Of a stretch of 64,000 nucleotides of DNA, positions 8,927-17,851 are shown one piece after another (position 1 is the stretch's first letter; each line of letters starts with the position of its first letter). The position numbers and the translations under genes were made by a program. This DNA is from Streptomyces sulfonofaciens (GTDB taxonomy: Bacteria; Actinomycetota; Actinomycetes; Streptomycetales; Streptomycetaceae). Location of the stretch: assembly GCF_014656295.1 (NCBI RefSeq), contig NZ_BNCD01000004.1:1-64000 (forward strand), written 5' to 3'. The notes below the pieces were generated by a model that searched no databases, was not told the origin of the DNA, and was given only the letters and a program-made list of their open reading frames with translations.

Positions 8927-9274
8927 TCAGAGCAGGCTCTTGAGGCGCAGCAGATCAAGGATGCCGGCCTCGAGACGGACCCGGCCGGACGCCCAGGCCC
9001 CGGGGAAGCCCAGCTCGCCGGCCACCAGTGCCACCAGGTCGTCGCCGGTCATCGCCAGCCGGATCTGCGCCCGCTGCACCGGGGGACCGGGCGCGGTCTG
9101 CTGCACCTCGATCCGGCCGTCCGTGAGGCAGCCCGAGAAGGTGGTGTCGAGGTCGGTGATGTGGCAGCTCACCGAGCGTTCCACGGCCGTGGCCCTGCGT
9201 ACCTCGCCGTCGGCGGAGTCCAGTCGCTCCGCGAGCTTGTCGAGCGCGGCACGGCACTCCTGAATCGTCGCCAT
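8927..9274 (-). CDS. SCP2-like sterol-carrier domain protein
   Basis: 115 aa. It starts MATIQECRAALDKLAERLDS, and the later DLDTTFSGCLTDGRI and IRLAMTGDDLVALVAGE segments match the small SCP2 sterol-carrier fold seen in many actinobacterial proteins. These proteins are thought to bind hydrophobic ligands; the ligand here is unknown. ATG at 9274 is the only reasonable start, because upstream codons run into the divergent gene's promoter. It is divergent from the Pro-rich gene at 9317, 42 bases away. Confidence 0.8.
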   Translation of the reverse strand: MATIQECRAALDKLAERLDSADGEVRRATAVERSVSCHITDLDTTFSGCLTDGRIEVQQTAPGPPVQRAQIRLAMTGDDLVALVAGELGFPGAWASGRVRLEAGILDLLRLKSLL

Positions 9275-9316
9275 CGCGACCGACCGTACCCCAGCTCCAC
9301 GCGGTAGCGTCGGGTC

Positions 9317-9877
9317 ATGAGCGACTCCACGGCAGGTCCGGGGCTTCCCGAGGGTGAGCCGGGACCCGATGTTCCGGCGGCCCCGCAGGTGCCACGGCCC
9401 TTCCCGCCCCCTCGCCCGGCCCCGCACCCCGGTTCCGTCCCGCATCCCGGTTCCGCACCGCGCCCCGGACCGGGTCTCGCACCCCCGCCAGGACCCGTGC
9501 CCGTACCCGCGCCGGCACCGCCGGCCGGGGCACCCGCCGGCGGGAGGGCGCCGCGCGAGGACGGCCGGGAGGACGGCCGAGAGGACGGCCGTGCGGGTAC
9601 CGCGACCGTGACCGCCTCCGAACCGTCCGCCGCGGCCCCGCCCCGCGGACCGGAGCCCGATCCGGCGCCCCTCGGCGTCGACCGGACACCCACCGGGCAC
9701 GCAGAGGTCGACGCCGGGTTGCAGCGGCTGGCCGATGCCGACCACCTCGGCGTCGATGGGCACCTGGAGGTGTACGAGGATGTGCACCGGGGGCTGCGCG
9801 ACGCACTGACGGCGCTCGATGCGCGGCCGGGACCGCCGCCCCGCCAGGACCCGGCGAGATCCGACGATAGGAGCTGA
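9317..9877 (+). CDS. Small conserved protein with Pro-rich N-terminal region
   Basis: 186 aa. Residues 1-110 are a Pro/Ala/Gly-rich region with short repeats (HPGSVPHPGSAPRPG and EDGREDGREDGR). Only the last 70 residues look folded: GVDRTPTGHAEVDAGLQRLADADHLGVDGHL..EVYEDVHRGLRDALTAL. That C-terminal part resembles a short actinobacterial protein commonly found just before tlyA. The stop lies eight bases before the tlyA start and its tail overlaps tlyA's ribosome-binding site, so the two are probably coupled. No Shine-Dalgarno precedes the ATG. Function unknown. Confidence 0.7.
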   Translation: MSDSTAGPGLPEGEPGPDVPAAPQVPRPFPPPRPAPHPGSVPHPGSAPRPGPGLAPPPGPVPVPAPAPPAGAPAGGRAPREDGREDGREDGRAGTATVTASEPSAAAPPRGPEPDPAPLGVDRTPTGHAEVDAGLQRLADADHLGVDGHLEVYEDVHRGLRDALTALDARPGPPPRQDPARSDDRS

Positions 9878-9884
9878 ACCGAAC

Positions 9885-10700
9885 GTGGCAGGAGTCGCAC
9901 GCCGCCGTCTCGACGCCGAGCTGGTCCGCCGCAGGCTCGCCCGCTCGCGCGAGCACGCGGGACAGTTGATCGCGGCGGGACGGGTGAGCGTCGGCGGGAG
10001 CACCGCGCTCAAGTCCGCCACCCAGGTGGCCACGAGCGCCGCCATCGAGATCGCCCAGGACGCCGACGACCCCGACTACGTCTCGCGCGGCGGGCACAAG
10101 CTCGCGGGCGCCCTCGCGGCCTTCGTGCCGCGCGGGCTGCGGGTGCAGGGCCGGCGCGCACTGGACGCGGGTGCGTCGACGGGCGGCTTCACCGACGTGC
10201 TGCTGCGCGCCGGTGCCGCGCACGTCGTCGCCGTCGACGTCGGCTACGGCCAGCTCGCGTGGTCGCTGCAGAGCGACGCACGGGTCACCGTCAAGGACCG
10301 CACCAACGTCCGCGAGCTGACGCCGGAGGCCATCGACGGGCACCTGGTGGAGCTGGTCGTCGGCGACCTCTCCTTCATCCCGCTCGGCCTGGTGCTGCCC
10401 GCCCTCGTGCGGTGCGCGGTGCCCGAGGCCGACCTGGTGCTGATGGTCAAGCCGCAGTTCGAGGTCGGCAGGGAGCGCCTGGGCAGCGGGGGCGTGGTGC
10501 GCAGCCCGCAGTTGCGGGCGGAGGCCGTGTGCACGGTGGCGCGGCAGGCCGGGGCGGTCGGCCTCGGGGTGCGGGGCGTCACGGCGAGCCCGCTGCCGGG
10601 GCCCTCCGGAAATGTCGAGTATTTTCTGTGGCTGCGTGCCGGCGCACCCGACCTGGACCCGGCAGAAGTTGACCGTGCAGTGGCGGAGGGGCCGCGTTGA
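9885..10700 (+). CDS. tlyA: TlyA family rRNA (cytidine-2'-O)-methyltransferase
   Basis: 271 aa. Residues 1-65 are an S4 RNA-binding domain (RRRLDAELVRRRLARSREHA). Then comes SRGGHKLAGAL and a SAM-binding motif, LDAGASTGGFTDVLL, around residue 90 in an FtsJ-like Rossmann fold, with MVKPQFEVGR carrying the catalytic lysine region. TlyA 2'-O-methylates 16S and 23S rRNA and affects capreomycin sensitivity in mycobacteria. GTG at 9885 is chosen because AGGAG lies at 9869-9873. The stop overlaps the nadK start (TTGA). Confidence 0.93.
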   Translation: MAGVARRRLDAELVRRRLARSREHAGQLIAAGRVSVGGSTALKSATQVATSAAIEIAQDADDPDYVSRGGHKLAGALAAFVPRGLRVQGRRALDAGASTGGFTDVLLRAGAAHVVAVDVGYGQLAWSLQSDARVTVKDRTNVRELTPEAIDGHLVELVVGDLSFIPLGLVLPALVRCAVPEADLVLMVKPQFEVGRERLGSGGVVRSPQLRAEAVCTVARQAGAVGLGVRGVTASPLPGPSGNVEYFLWLRAGAPDLDPAEVDRAVAEGPR

Positions 10701-11602
10701 CCGAGACCCGAACTCGTACTGTTTTCCTCCTCGCGCACACCGGGAGGCCCGCTGCGGTGCGCAGCGCCGAACTGGTGGTGCAGGGGCTGCTGCGGGCCGG
10801 CCTGATCGTGCGGGCCCTGGAGTCGGAGGCGTTCGACCTGCCGCTGCCGTCCTCGGTGGAGCTGCTGCCTGAGGCCACCCCCGAGTGCCTGAACGGCTGC
10901 GAGCTGCTGATCGTGCTCGGCGGTGACGGCACGCTGCTGCGCGGCGCGGAACTCGCGCGCGCCTCCGGCGTGCCCATGCTCGGCGTCAACCTCGGCCGCG
11001 TCGGCTTCCTCGCCGAGGCCGAGCGGGACGACCTGGACAAGGTGGTCGACCGGGTGGTGACCCGGTCCTACGAGGTCGAGGAGCGGATGACCGTCGACGT
11101 GCTCGTGCACAGCAACGGCGAGGTCGTGCACACCGACTGGGCGCTCAACGAGGCCGCCGTGCAGAAGGTGTCGCCCGAGCGGATGCTTGAGGTCGTCCTG
11201 GAGGTGGACGGCCGGCCCGTCACCGGCTTCGGCTGCGACGGCATCGTCTGTGCGACGCCGACCGGCTCCACCGCCTACGCCTTCTCGGCCGGCGGGCCCG
11301 TGGTGTGGCCGGAGGTGGAGGCGCTGCTGATGGTGCCGATCAGCGCCCATGCGCTGTTCGCCAAGCCGCTGGTGACATCGCCGACGTCGGTGCTCGCCGT
11401 GGAGGTGCAGCCGCACACCCCGCACGGAGTGCTCTGGTGCGACGGCCGCCGGACGGTCGGGCTGCCGGCCGGCGCGCGCGTGGAGGTCAGGCGCGGTGCC
11501 GTGCCGGTGCGGCTGGCCCGGCTGCACCACGCCTCGTTCACGGACCGGCTCGTCGCCAAGTTCGCCCTGCCGGTCTCGGGCTGGCGGGGCGCGCCGGGCT
11601 GA
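10697..11602 (+). CDS. nadK: NAD kinase
   Basis: 301 aa. It phosphorylates NAD to NADP using ATP or polyphosphate. Diagnostic motifs are LGGDGTLLRGAE (the GGDGT phosphate-binding signature), LGVNLGRVGFLAE, DGIVCATPTGSTAYAFSAGGP and the conserved WCDGRR region near the C-terminus. It starts with TTG at 10697 overlapping the tlyA stop and preceded by GGAGGGG at 10685-10691. The tlyA-nadK-recN order is widely conserved in actinobacteria. Confidence 0.95.
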   Translation: MTETRTRTVFLLAHTGRPAAVRSAELVVQGLLRAGLIVRALESEAFDLPLPSSVELLPEATPECLNGCELLIVLGGDGTLLRGAELARASGVPMLGVNLGRVGFLAEAERDDLDKVVDRVVTRSYEVEERMTVDVLVHSNGEVVHTDWALNEAAVQKVSPERMLEVVLEVDGRPVTGFGCDGIVCATPTGSTAYAFSAGGPVVWPEVEALLMVPISAHALFAKPLVTSPTSVLAVEVQPHTPHGVLWCDGRRTVGLPAGARVEVRRGAVPVRLARLHHASFTDRLVAKFALPVSGWRGAPG

Positions 11603-11605
11603 GCA

Positions 11606-11648
11606 CCGCGCTCCCGGCCGGGCCGGCCCGGCCCGGCCGGGAGCGCGG
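11606..11648 (+). terminator. Perfect 19-bp hairpin after nadK
   Basis: CCGCGCTCCCGGCCGGGCC pairs perfectly with 11630-11648 around a five-base loop, four bases after the nadK stop. There is no U-tract, but stems of this strength often end transcripts in Streptomyces. recN may therefore have its own promoter in 11650-11770. Confidence 0.65.
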
Positions 11649-11776
11649 CGCGGTATCGAAGGCGCCCACCCCCGCGGGTGACAGCAGCCGCCGTGGTGCC
11701 GCCGCCACCTGCGTCTTCACAGTTCCGCCGCGGGGTCCGTCGCACAGGCGGTCCCCGACCTCGTAAGGTCGTGTCC

Positions 11777-13516
11777 GTGTTGGAGGAGATGCGGATACGG
11801 TCGCTCGGAGTCATCGACGACGCTGTCGTCGAGCTGTCACCCGGGTTCACCGCCGTCACCGGGGAGACCGGCGCGGGCAAGACGATGGTCGTCACCAGCC
11901 TGGGCCTGCTGCTCGGTGGGCGCGCGGACCCGGCCCTGGTACGGATCGGCGCCAAGTCGGCGGTCGTCGAGGGGCGCATCGCCGTGCCCGCGGACGCCTC
12001 CGCCGCCGTCCGGGCCGAGGAGGCAGGCGCCGAACTCGACGACGGTGCGCTGCTGATCAGCCGCACCGTCTCCGCCGAAGGACGCTCCCGTGCCCACCTC
12101 GGCGGCCGCAGCGTGCCCGTCGGCCTGCTGTCCGAACTCGCCGACGACCTCGTCGCGGTGCACGGCCAGACCGACCAGCAGGGCCTGCTGAAGCTCACCC
12201 GGCAGCGCCAGGCGCTCGACCGGTACGCGGGTGACGCGATCGGCGTGCCACTGGCCAAGTACAGCGCCGCGTACCGCAGGCTGCGGACCGTGGTCGCCGA
12301 GCTGGACGAGATCACCACGCGCGCGAGGGAACGCGCCCAGGAGGCCGATCTGCTCCGTTTCGGCCTGGACGAGATCGCCGCCGTCGAACCCCGGCCGGAC
12401 GAGGACACCGAGCTGGCCGCGGAGGCGGAGCGGCTCGGCCACGCCGAGGCCCTCGCGTCAGCGGCCACCGCCGCGCACACCGCGCTCGCCGGCAACCCGG
12501 AGGACCCCGAGGGCGTCGATGCCACCACGCTGGTCGCGGGCGCGCACCGGGCGCTGGAGGCCGTGCGGGCGCACGACCCGGCGCTGTCCGCGCTCGCCGA
12601 GCGGCTCGGCGAGATCGCCATCCTGCTCGGCGACGTCTCCGGTGAGCTGGCCGGCTACGCCGACGACCTCGACGCCGATCCGCTGCGGCTCGCGGCCGTC
12701 GAGGAGCGCCGTGCCGCCCTCACCCAGTTGACGAGGAAGTACGGCACGGCCGGCGAGGGGATCGCGGCGGTGCTGGACTGGGCCGCCAAGGGTGCCGCGC
12801 GGCTGACCGAGCTGGATTCCGACGACGACCGCATCGGCGAGCTCACCGCGGAACGCGATGCACTCCGGGCCGAGCTGGGCCAGTTCGCACAGGCACTGAC
12901 CGACGCACGCAGCGAGGCCGCGGCGCGGTTCGGGGCGGCCGTCACCGAGGAACTGGCCTCGCTGGCCATGCCGCACGCACGGGTGACCATCGACCTCCGC
13001 CAGAGCGACGACCCCGAAGGCGTCGAGGTGAACGGCCGCACCGTCGCCTACGGCCCGTACGGCGCCGACGAGGTCGAGCTGCTGCTGGCCCCGCACCCCG
13101 GCGCTCCGCCCCGGCCGATCGCCAAGGGCGCCTCGGGCGGCGAGCTGTCCCGGGTCATGCTCGCCGTGGAGGTGGTCTTCGCGGGGACGGACCCGGTGCC
13201 CACCTACCTCTTCGACGAGGTCGACGCGGGCGTCGGAGGCAAGGCGGCGGTCGAGATCGGCCGAAGGCTCGCGAAGCTCGCCAAGTCCGCCCAGGTCGTC
13301 GTCGTGACCCACCTTCCCCAGGTGGCGGCCTTCGCGGACCGGCAGTTGCTGGTCGAGAAGACCAACGACGGTTCGGTGACCAGCTCCGGCGTCAAGGTGC
13401 TTGAGGGCGAGGACCGCATCCGCGAACTGTCCCGCATGCTCGCAGGCCAGGAGGACTCGCAGACGGCGCGCGCCCACGCCGAGGAACTGCTCGCCACGGC
13501 CCGGGCGGACGCCTGA
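11777..13516 (+). CDS. recN: DNA repair protein RecN
   Basis: 579 aa. SMC-like ATPase acting in double-strand break repair. The N-terminus reads LEEMRIRSLGVIDDAVVELSPGF, then Walker A TGETGAGKTMVV. The middle (residues about 160-360) is coiled coil, and the C-terminal half has the signature KGASGGELSRVMLA with Walker B TYLFDEVDAGVGG and VVTHLPQVAAFA. The length is typical of the family. GTG at 11777 is preferred; GTG at 11771 would add two residues, and upstream residues in frame do not resemble RecN. It follows nadK after a strong hairpin. Confidence 0.93.
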   Translation: MLEEMRIRSLGVIDDAVVELSPGFTAVTGETGAGKTMVVTSLGLLLGGRADPALVRIGAKSAVVEGRIAVPADASAAVRAEEAGAELDDGALLISRTVSAEGRSRAHLGGRSVPVGLLSELADDLVAVHGQTDQQGLLKLTRQRQALDRYAGDAIGVPLAKYSAAYRRLRTVVAELDEITTRARERAQEADLLRFGLDEIAAVEPRPDEDTELAAEAERLGHAEALASAATAAHTALAGNPEDPEGVDATTLVAGAHRALEAVRAHDPALSALAERLGEIAILLGDVSGELAGYADDLDADPLRLAAVEERRAALTQLTRKYGTAGEGIAAVLDWAAKGAARLTELDSDDDRIGELTAERDALRAELGQFAQALTDARSEAAARFGAAVTEELASLAMPHARVTIDLRQSDDPEGVEVNGRTVAYGPYGADEVELLLAPHPGAPPRPIAKGASGGELSRVMLAVEVVFAGTDPVPTYLFDEVDAGVGGKAAVEIGRRLAKLAKSAQVVVVTHLPQVAAFADRQLLVEKTNDGSVTSSGVKVLEGEDRIRELSRMLAGQEDSQTARAHAEELLATARADA

Positions 13517-14367
13517 CGGTACGAGCCGGCCTTCGGTACGAGCCGGCCTTCGGTACGGACCTGCGCCTGACGGCGCGGGACCGTGCCTGACGGCGCGGGC
13601 CAAGGCGGCCGGGACGCCCGCCGGCGGGCGGGAGCGCCGTCCCGCGGGCATGGACACCCGGCCGGGCACAGGAGCGCGGCCGGGGTTCGCGTATGCCCGC
13701 CCGATCGTCCGGGCGGGCACCGGCGCGCGGGCACCAGCGTGCGGGCGCCGGGACCGGTGGCCGGAGGTGTGCGGTGGCGGTGTGCGGGCCGGGAGCGTGC
13801 AGGTGCCGTCGTGCGGGCGGGGGCGCCCGGGTGCCCGTCCTGGCCGTGAGGACGAAGGCGGGGCGACGGGGCCGGACCCGGTGGCGGGGCGCTCACGGCC
13901 GGTCCTGCGGCCGGAAGGGCAAACGGCGCGCGGGCCGGCCGGCGCGTACGGGCGCTCGATCCGGGGGAGAGGAGCGTGCGGGGCGGCCTGGGAGCGCAGA
14001 CGGTGGTGGGCGTCGAACCCCGCGCGGCAGACGGGCAACGGTGCCTGTCTCAAATGCCGTTGTCGGTCCCCGGGTTGCGTTTCGTGCTGATGTAAAGCCG
14101 TATATATTTGTGCTGATCGCATGCATTCTCATGTGAGACGCCATCCTCACCCGGTGAATCCCAGGCAGCCATCGGGGTGTCTCACTCGTGTGGGTGAACG
14201 CGCATGGCGCGGGGCCGGTATCGGCGGGGGCGGTGCAGAAGCGATACCGCAGCGTCCGGGGGCCGGGGCACGACGGGCGCCGCATTCCGTGCCGCACGCC
14301 GTGGCGCCGTTCGCCTTGCTGTAACTTCCTTCGCGCCCGCCCGCAGCCGAACCAGGAGCCCTGCCAC
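13517..14367. other. 850-bp non-coding stretch after recN with short tandem duplications
   Basis: Directly after the recN stop, a 17-bp unit (GGTACGAGCCGGCCTTC) occurs twice at 13518-13551 plus a partial third copy. GCCTGACGGCGCGGG then occurs twice (13564 and 13585). The rest to about 14040 is extremely GC-rich and has only shadow reading frames. From 14075 the sequence becomes AT-richer (TTGCGT at 14075 and TATATATTT at 14101), probably a promoter for the glycosyltransferase gene at 14368, with a leader of roughly 250 bases. Confidence 0.6.
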
Positions 14368-15501
14368 GTGAGCAGCCACGCACCGCACGGCCGGCCGCCG
14401 CTGCGCACTGTGCAGGTGCTGAGCGGCAGAAGCGCGGGTGTCAGCAGCCATGTGCGCGCGCTGGCCGCGGGCCTGGTGGCACGGGGCGTGCGCGTCACCA
14501 TCTGCGCTCCCCCGGAGGCGGAACGCATCTATCGGTACACATCCGTCGGCGCCCAGCACATCGCCGTCCCGCACCGCGGCGACCCGGCGAGCGTCGCGGC
14601 GCTGCGTGCCGCCTGCCGAGGGGCGGACGTGGTGCACGCGCACGGCCTGAACGCCGGTCTGCGCACCGCGCTGGCCCTCGGCGGCCGCCGTACCCCGCTC
14701 GTCGTCACCTGGCACGCGCACCCCCGGACAGAGGGTTCCCGGGCCGGGTTGCTGCGGATACTGGAGCGACGTGTCGTGCGGGCCGCCGCCGTGGTGCTCG
14801 GCACCTCGGCCAGCCTGGTCGACCGGGCGCGCGCGAGGGGAGCGCGGGATGCCCGGCTGGGCGCCGTGTCCCTGGCCGCGCCGCGCCGCACTCCGGTGTC
14901 CGCGGTCGGCCCCGAGCACAAGGCCCGCGCCGAACTCGGCGCCGTCGACCGCCCGATGCTGATCACCGTGGGCGCCCTCGAAGCGCACCGCGGCTACGGC
15001 ACCCTGCTGGACGCCGCACGGGTGTGGCGGGACCTCGATCCGGCGCCGCTGCTCGTCATCGCCGGGGAAGGCCCGCTGCGGGAGGCGTTGCAGCGGCGGA
15101 TCGACGACGAGGACCTGCCGGTACGGCTGCTGGGCGAACGCGAGGACGCACGGGACCTGCTGGCCGCGGCGGACCTCGCCGTACTGCCGTCCGGCACGCG
15201 CTCGTCCCCGGTCCTGGCGCAGGAGGCCCTGCACGCACGCGTGCCGCTGGTCGGCCCGGACGACGGGGGCATCCCGGAACTCGTCGGCGACGCCGCCGAT
15301 CTCGTCCCGGCCGGCGACTCCGACGCGCTTGCCGCGGTGGTGGTGCGCCTGCTCGCCGATCCGGCACGCAGAAAGCTCCTCAGGGACCGCGGCGAGTCCC
15401 GGGCGGCGAGTTGGCCCACCGAGGACGAGACGGTGGCACAGGTCCTCAGCGTCTACGACGAGTTGACCCGTCCACTGCCGCCCACGGGACCCTGGGAATG
15501 A
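14368..15501 (+). CDS. GT4 family glycosyltransferase
   Basis: 377 aa with the two-Rossmann GT-B plan. An N-terminal acceptor half reads VQVLSGRSAGVSSHVRALAAGL and DVVHAHGLNAG. The C-terminal half carries LITVGALEAHRGYGTLLDAA, LVIAGEGPLREAL, LLGEREDARDLLAAADLAVLPS and the nucleotide-sugar motif around EALHARVPLVGPDDGGIPELV. It probably transfers a sugar from an NDP-donor to a cell-envelope or secondary acceptor; substrates are unknown. GTG at 14368 has AGGAG at 14354-14358. It is monocistronic, facing the GH15 gene across a shared hairpin. Confidence 0.87.
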   Translation: MSSHAPHGRPPLRTVQVLSGRSAGVSSHVRALAAGLVARGVRVTICAPPEAERIYRYTSVGAQHIAVPHRGDPASVAALRAACRGADVVHAHGLNAGLRTALALGGRRTPLVVTWHAHPRTEGSRAGLLRILERRVVRAAAVVLGTSASLVDRARARGARDARLGAVSLAAPRRTPVSAVGPEHKARAELGAVDRPMLITVGALEAHRGYGTLLDAARVWRDLDPAPLLVIAGEGPLREALQRRIDDEDLPVRLLGEREDARDLLAAADLAVLPSGTRSSPVLAQEALHARVPLVGPDDGGIPELVGDAADLVPAGDSDALAAVVVRLLADPARRKLLRDRGESRAASWPTEDETVAQVLSVYDELTRPLPPTGPWE

Positions 15502-15518
15502 GAGCGGTATGACAGGCT

Positions 15519-15570
15519 CCCCGCGCAGGCGTCCGTCCCCGGGTGCCGGGAGACGGACGCCTGCGCGGGG
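15519..15570. terminator. Bidirectional terminator hairpin
   Basis: CCCCGCGCAGGCGTCCGT (15519-15536) pairs perfectly over 18 bp with 15553-15570, loop 16 bases. It separates the converging glycosyltransferase and GH15 genes and can serve both. Confidence 0.75.
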
Positions 15571-15583
15571 CGACCTGGTTCCG

Positions 15584-17386
15584 CTAGCCGCCGTAGGCGC
15601 CGGCCGCGGTGAGCCGCAGCGCGGTGTCGATCAGCGGCACATGGCTGAACGCCTGCGGGAAGTTGCCGACCTGGCGCTGGCGGCGCGGGTCCCACTCCTC
15701 CGCGAGGAGACCCAGGTCGTTGCGCAGGGCGAGCAGCTTCTCGAAGAGCTTGCGGGCCTCGCCGACCCGGCCGATCATGGCGAGGTCGTCGGCGAGCCAG
15801 AAGGAGCACGCGAGGAAGGCGCCCTCGTCGCCCTCGAGGCCGTCCACACCGATGTCGACGCCGGTGGTCGGGTAGCGCAGGACGAACCCGTCGGGCGTGG
15901 ACAGCTCCCGCTGGATGGCCTCGATGGTGCCGATCACCCGCTTGTCGTCGGGCGGCAGGAAGCCCATCTGCGGGATCAGCAGCAGGGAGGCGTCCAGCTC
16001 CTTGGAGCCGTAGGACTGTGTGAAGGTGTTGCGCCCCTTGTCGTAGCCGCGTTCACAGACATCGCGGTGGATGTCCTCACGCAGTTGGCGCCACCTCTCC
16101 AGCGGGCCGTCCGCGTCGCCGGACTCGATGAGCTTGATGGTGCGGTCCACCGCGACCCAGGCCATCACCTTGGAGTGCACGAAGTGCCGGCGCGGGCCGC
16201 GCACCTCCCAGATGCCCTCGTCCGGCTCGTCCCAGTGGTCCTCCAGGTAGTGGATCAGCTTCAGTTGGAGCAGGGAGGCGTAGTCGCTGCGGGCCAGACC
16301 GGTCATGTGCCCGAGATGCAGGGCCTCGGTGACCTCGCCGTAGACGTCGAGCTGGAGCTGCTGGGCCGCGCTGTTGCCGACCCGGACCGGGCGGGAGCCC
16401 TCGTAGCCGGGCAGCCAGTCGAGCTCGGCCTCGCCCAGCTCGCGCTCGCCGGCGATGCCGTACATGATCTGCAGGTTCTCCGGGTCCCCCGCCACGGCCC
16501 GCAGCAGCCACTCGCGCCAGGCGCGGGCCTCGTCGCGGTAGCCGGTGCGCAGCAGGGAGGAGAGTGTGATCGCCGCGTCGCGCAGCCAGGTGTAGCGGTA
16601 GTCCCAGTTCCGCACGCCGCCGAGTTCCTCGGGCAGCGAGGTGGTGGGCGCGGCGACGATGCCGCCCGTCGGGGCGTAGGTGAGGGCCTTGAGCGTGATC
16701 AGGGAGCGGACCACGGCCTCGCGGTAGGGGCCGTGGTAGGTGCACTGGCCGACCCATTCCCGCCAGAAGTCCTCGGTGGCCTCCAGCGCCTGCTCCGTAT
16801 CGGGAAGCGGCGGCTCCGACTTGTGCGATGGCTGCCAGGAGATCGTGAAGGCGATGCGGTCGCCGGGGGCGACGGTGAAGTCGGAGTAGGTCGTCAGGTC
16901 CTTGCCGTAGGTCTCGGCCGAGGTGTCCAGCCAGACGGCGTCGGGGCCGGCCACGGCGACCGTGCGATTGTCGACCCGGTGCACCCACGGGACGATCCGC
17001 CCGTAGGAGAAGCGCATCCGCAGGGCGGAGCGCATGGGCACGCGTCCGCTGATCCCCTCGACGATGCGGGTGAGCTGAGGGGCACCGTCACGCGGCGGCA
17101 TGAAGTCGGTCACCCGGACCGTGCCACGCGGAGTGTCCCATTCCGACTCCAGGATCAGGGAGTCTCCCCGATATCCGCGGCGGGACGCCGCGGGGGGCTC
17201 GGCACCAGCGGCGTGGGCCGGGCCCAGCCGCCAGAATCCGTGTTCTTCGGTGCCGATGAGGCCCGCGAAGATGGCGTGCGAATCGAAGCGGGGCAGGCAC
17301 AGCCAGTCGACCGTGCCGTCCCGGCAGACCAGGGCGGCGGTCTGCATGTCTCCGATTAGTGCGTAGTCCTCGATGCGCCCGGCCAC
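15584..17386 (-). CDS. Glycoside hydrolase family 15 protein (trehalase/glucoamylase-like)
   Basis: 600 aa. The N-terminus GRIEDYALIGDMQTAALVCRDGTVDWLCLPRFDS is the beta-sandwich domain of cytoplasmic GH15 proteins, and the (alpha/alpha)6 catalytic barrel carries RNWDYRYTWLRDA near residue 260. Mycobacterial relatives with this layout are acid trehalases; others are glucoamylases or dextran glucosidases. There is no signal peptide. It probably hydrolyses trehalose or alpha-glucans inside the cell, but the sequence alone does not decide the substrate. GTG at 17386 has GGAG six bases upstream on this strand. An AT-rich TATATT stretch at 17463-17458 could be its promoter. Confidence 0.9.
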   Translation of the reverse strand: MAGRIEDYALIGDMQTAALVCRDGTVDWLCLPRFDSHAIFAGLIGTEEHGFWRLGPAHAAGAEPPAASRRGYRGDSLILESEWDTPRGTVRVTDFMPPRDGAPQLTRIVEGISGRVPMRSALRMRFSYGRIVPWVHRVDNRTVAVAGPDAVWLDTSAETYGKDLTTYSDFTVAPGDRIAFTISWQPSHKSEPPLPDTEQALEATEDFWREWVGQCTYHGPYREAVVRSLITLKALTYAPTGGIVAAPTTSLPEELGGVRNWDYRYTWLRDAAITLSSLLRTGYRDEARAWREWLLRAVAGDPENLQIMYGIAGERELGEAELDWLPGYEGSRPVRVGNSAAQQLQLDVYGEVTEALHLGHMTGLARSDYASLLQLKLIHYLEDHWDEPDEGIWEVRGPRRHFVHSKVMAWVAVDRTIKLIESGDADGPLERWRQLREDIHRDVCERGYDKGRNTFTQSYGSKELDASLLLIPQMGFLPPDDKRVIGTIEAIQRELSTPDGFVLRYPTTGVDIGVDGLEGDEGAFLACSFWLADDLAMIGRVGEARKLFEKLLALRNDLGLLAEEWDPRRQRQVGNFPQAFSHVPLIDTALRLTAAGAYGG

Positions 17387-17851
17387 GTGCGTCTCCAGTC
17401 AAACGGCCACGGTCGCCCCCCATCCAAGGGGACGTTCGCTCTGCGGTCAAAGCATCAAATATAGAAAGGCCTGCCGTCGCGCTTCCATACCGGGACACAG
17501 GCGGGGTGATGCCCTCTGCCGGCGGCTCTGCAGCAAGTGTCCGAGCAGGATACGACGCTCGTCGGTGATCCGTGCACCTCACTTGAGAACCCGATACCCC
17601 CGATAGGGGGAGCGCGTCGAGGCCGTGTCCGATCCTGGACGGAGCGTGGCCGGAAGCAGCCCCTTCCCAGCGCTGATACCCTGGTAGCCCGTGGACCGGT
17701 GGGCTCATCCTCGGCATAGCCGGCGCCGTCGCCAGCGCCGACGACACTGCGGCGGTACGAGACCCCCGAGCCGCAGCGAAGGCACTTCTGGAGGACCCTC
17801 TCCGGTCCAGGCCGTCGCCAGCCACTCAGACCGCGACACGGGAGCCCCGTC
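17387..17851. other. Divergent intergenic region between GH15 gene and pyrG
   Basis: 465 bases without a gene. It probably holds two divergent promoters. The left part has an AT-rich segment (17450-17465). On the right, TTGAGA at 17583 and a GATACCC/GATAGGG-type palindromic patch at about 17590-17610 precede pyrG. No attenuator or riboswitch could be recognised. Confidence 0.5.

Noticed and set aside
13401..14090. 229-aa plus-strand frame overlapping the recN 3' end
   Set aside because: It begins out of frame inside recN and runs through tandem duplications; the translation is Arg/Gly/Ala-rich without family resemblance.
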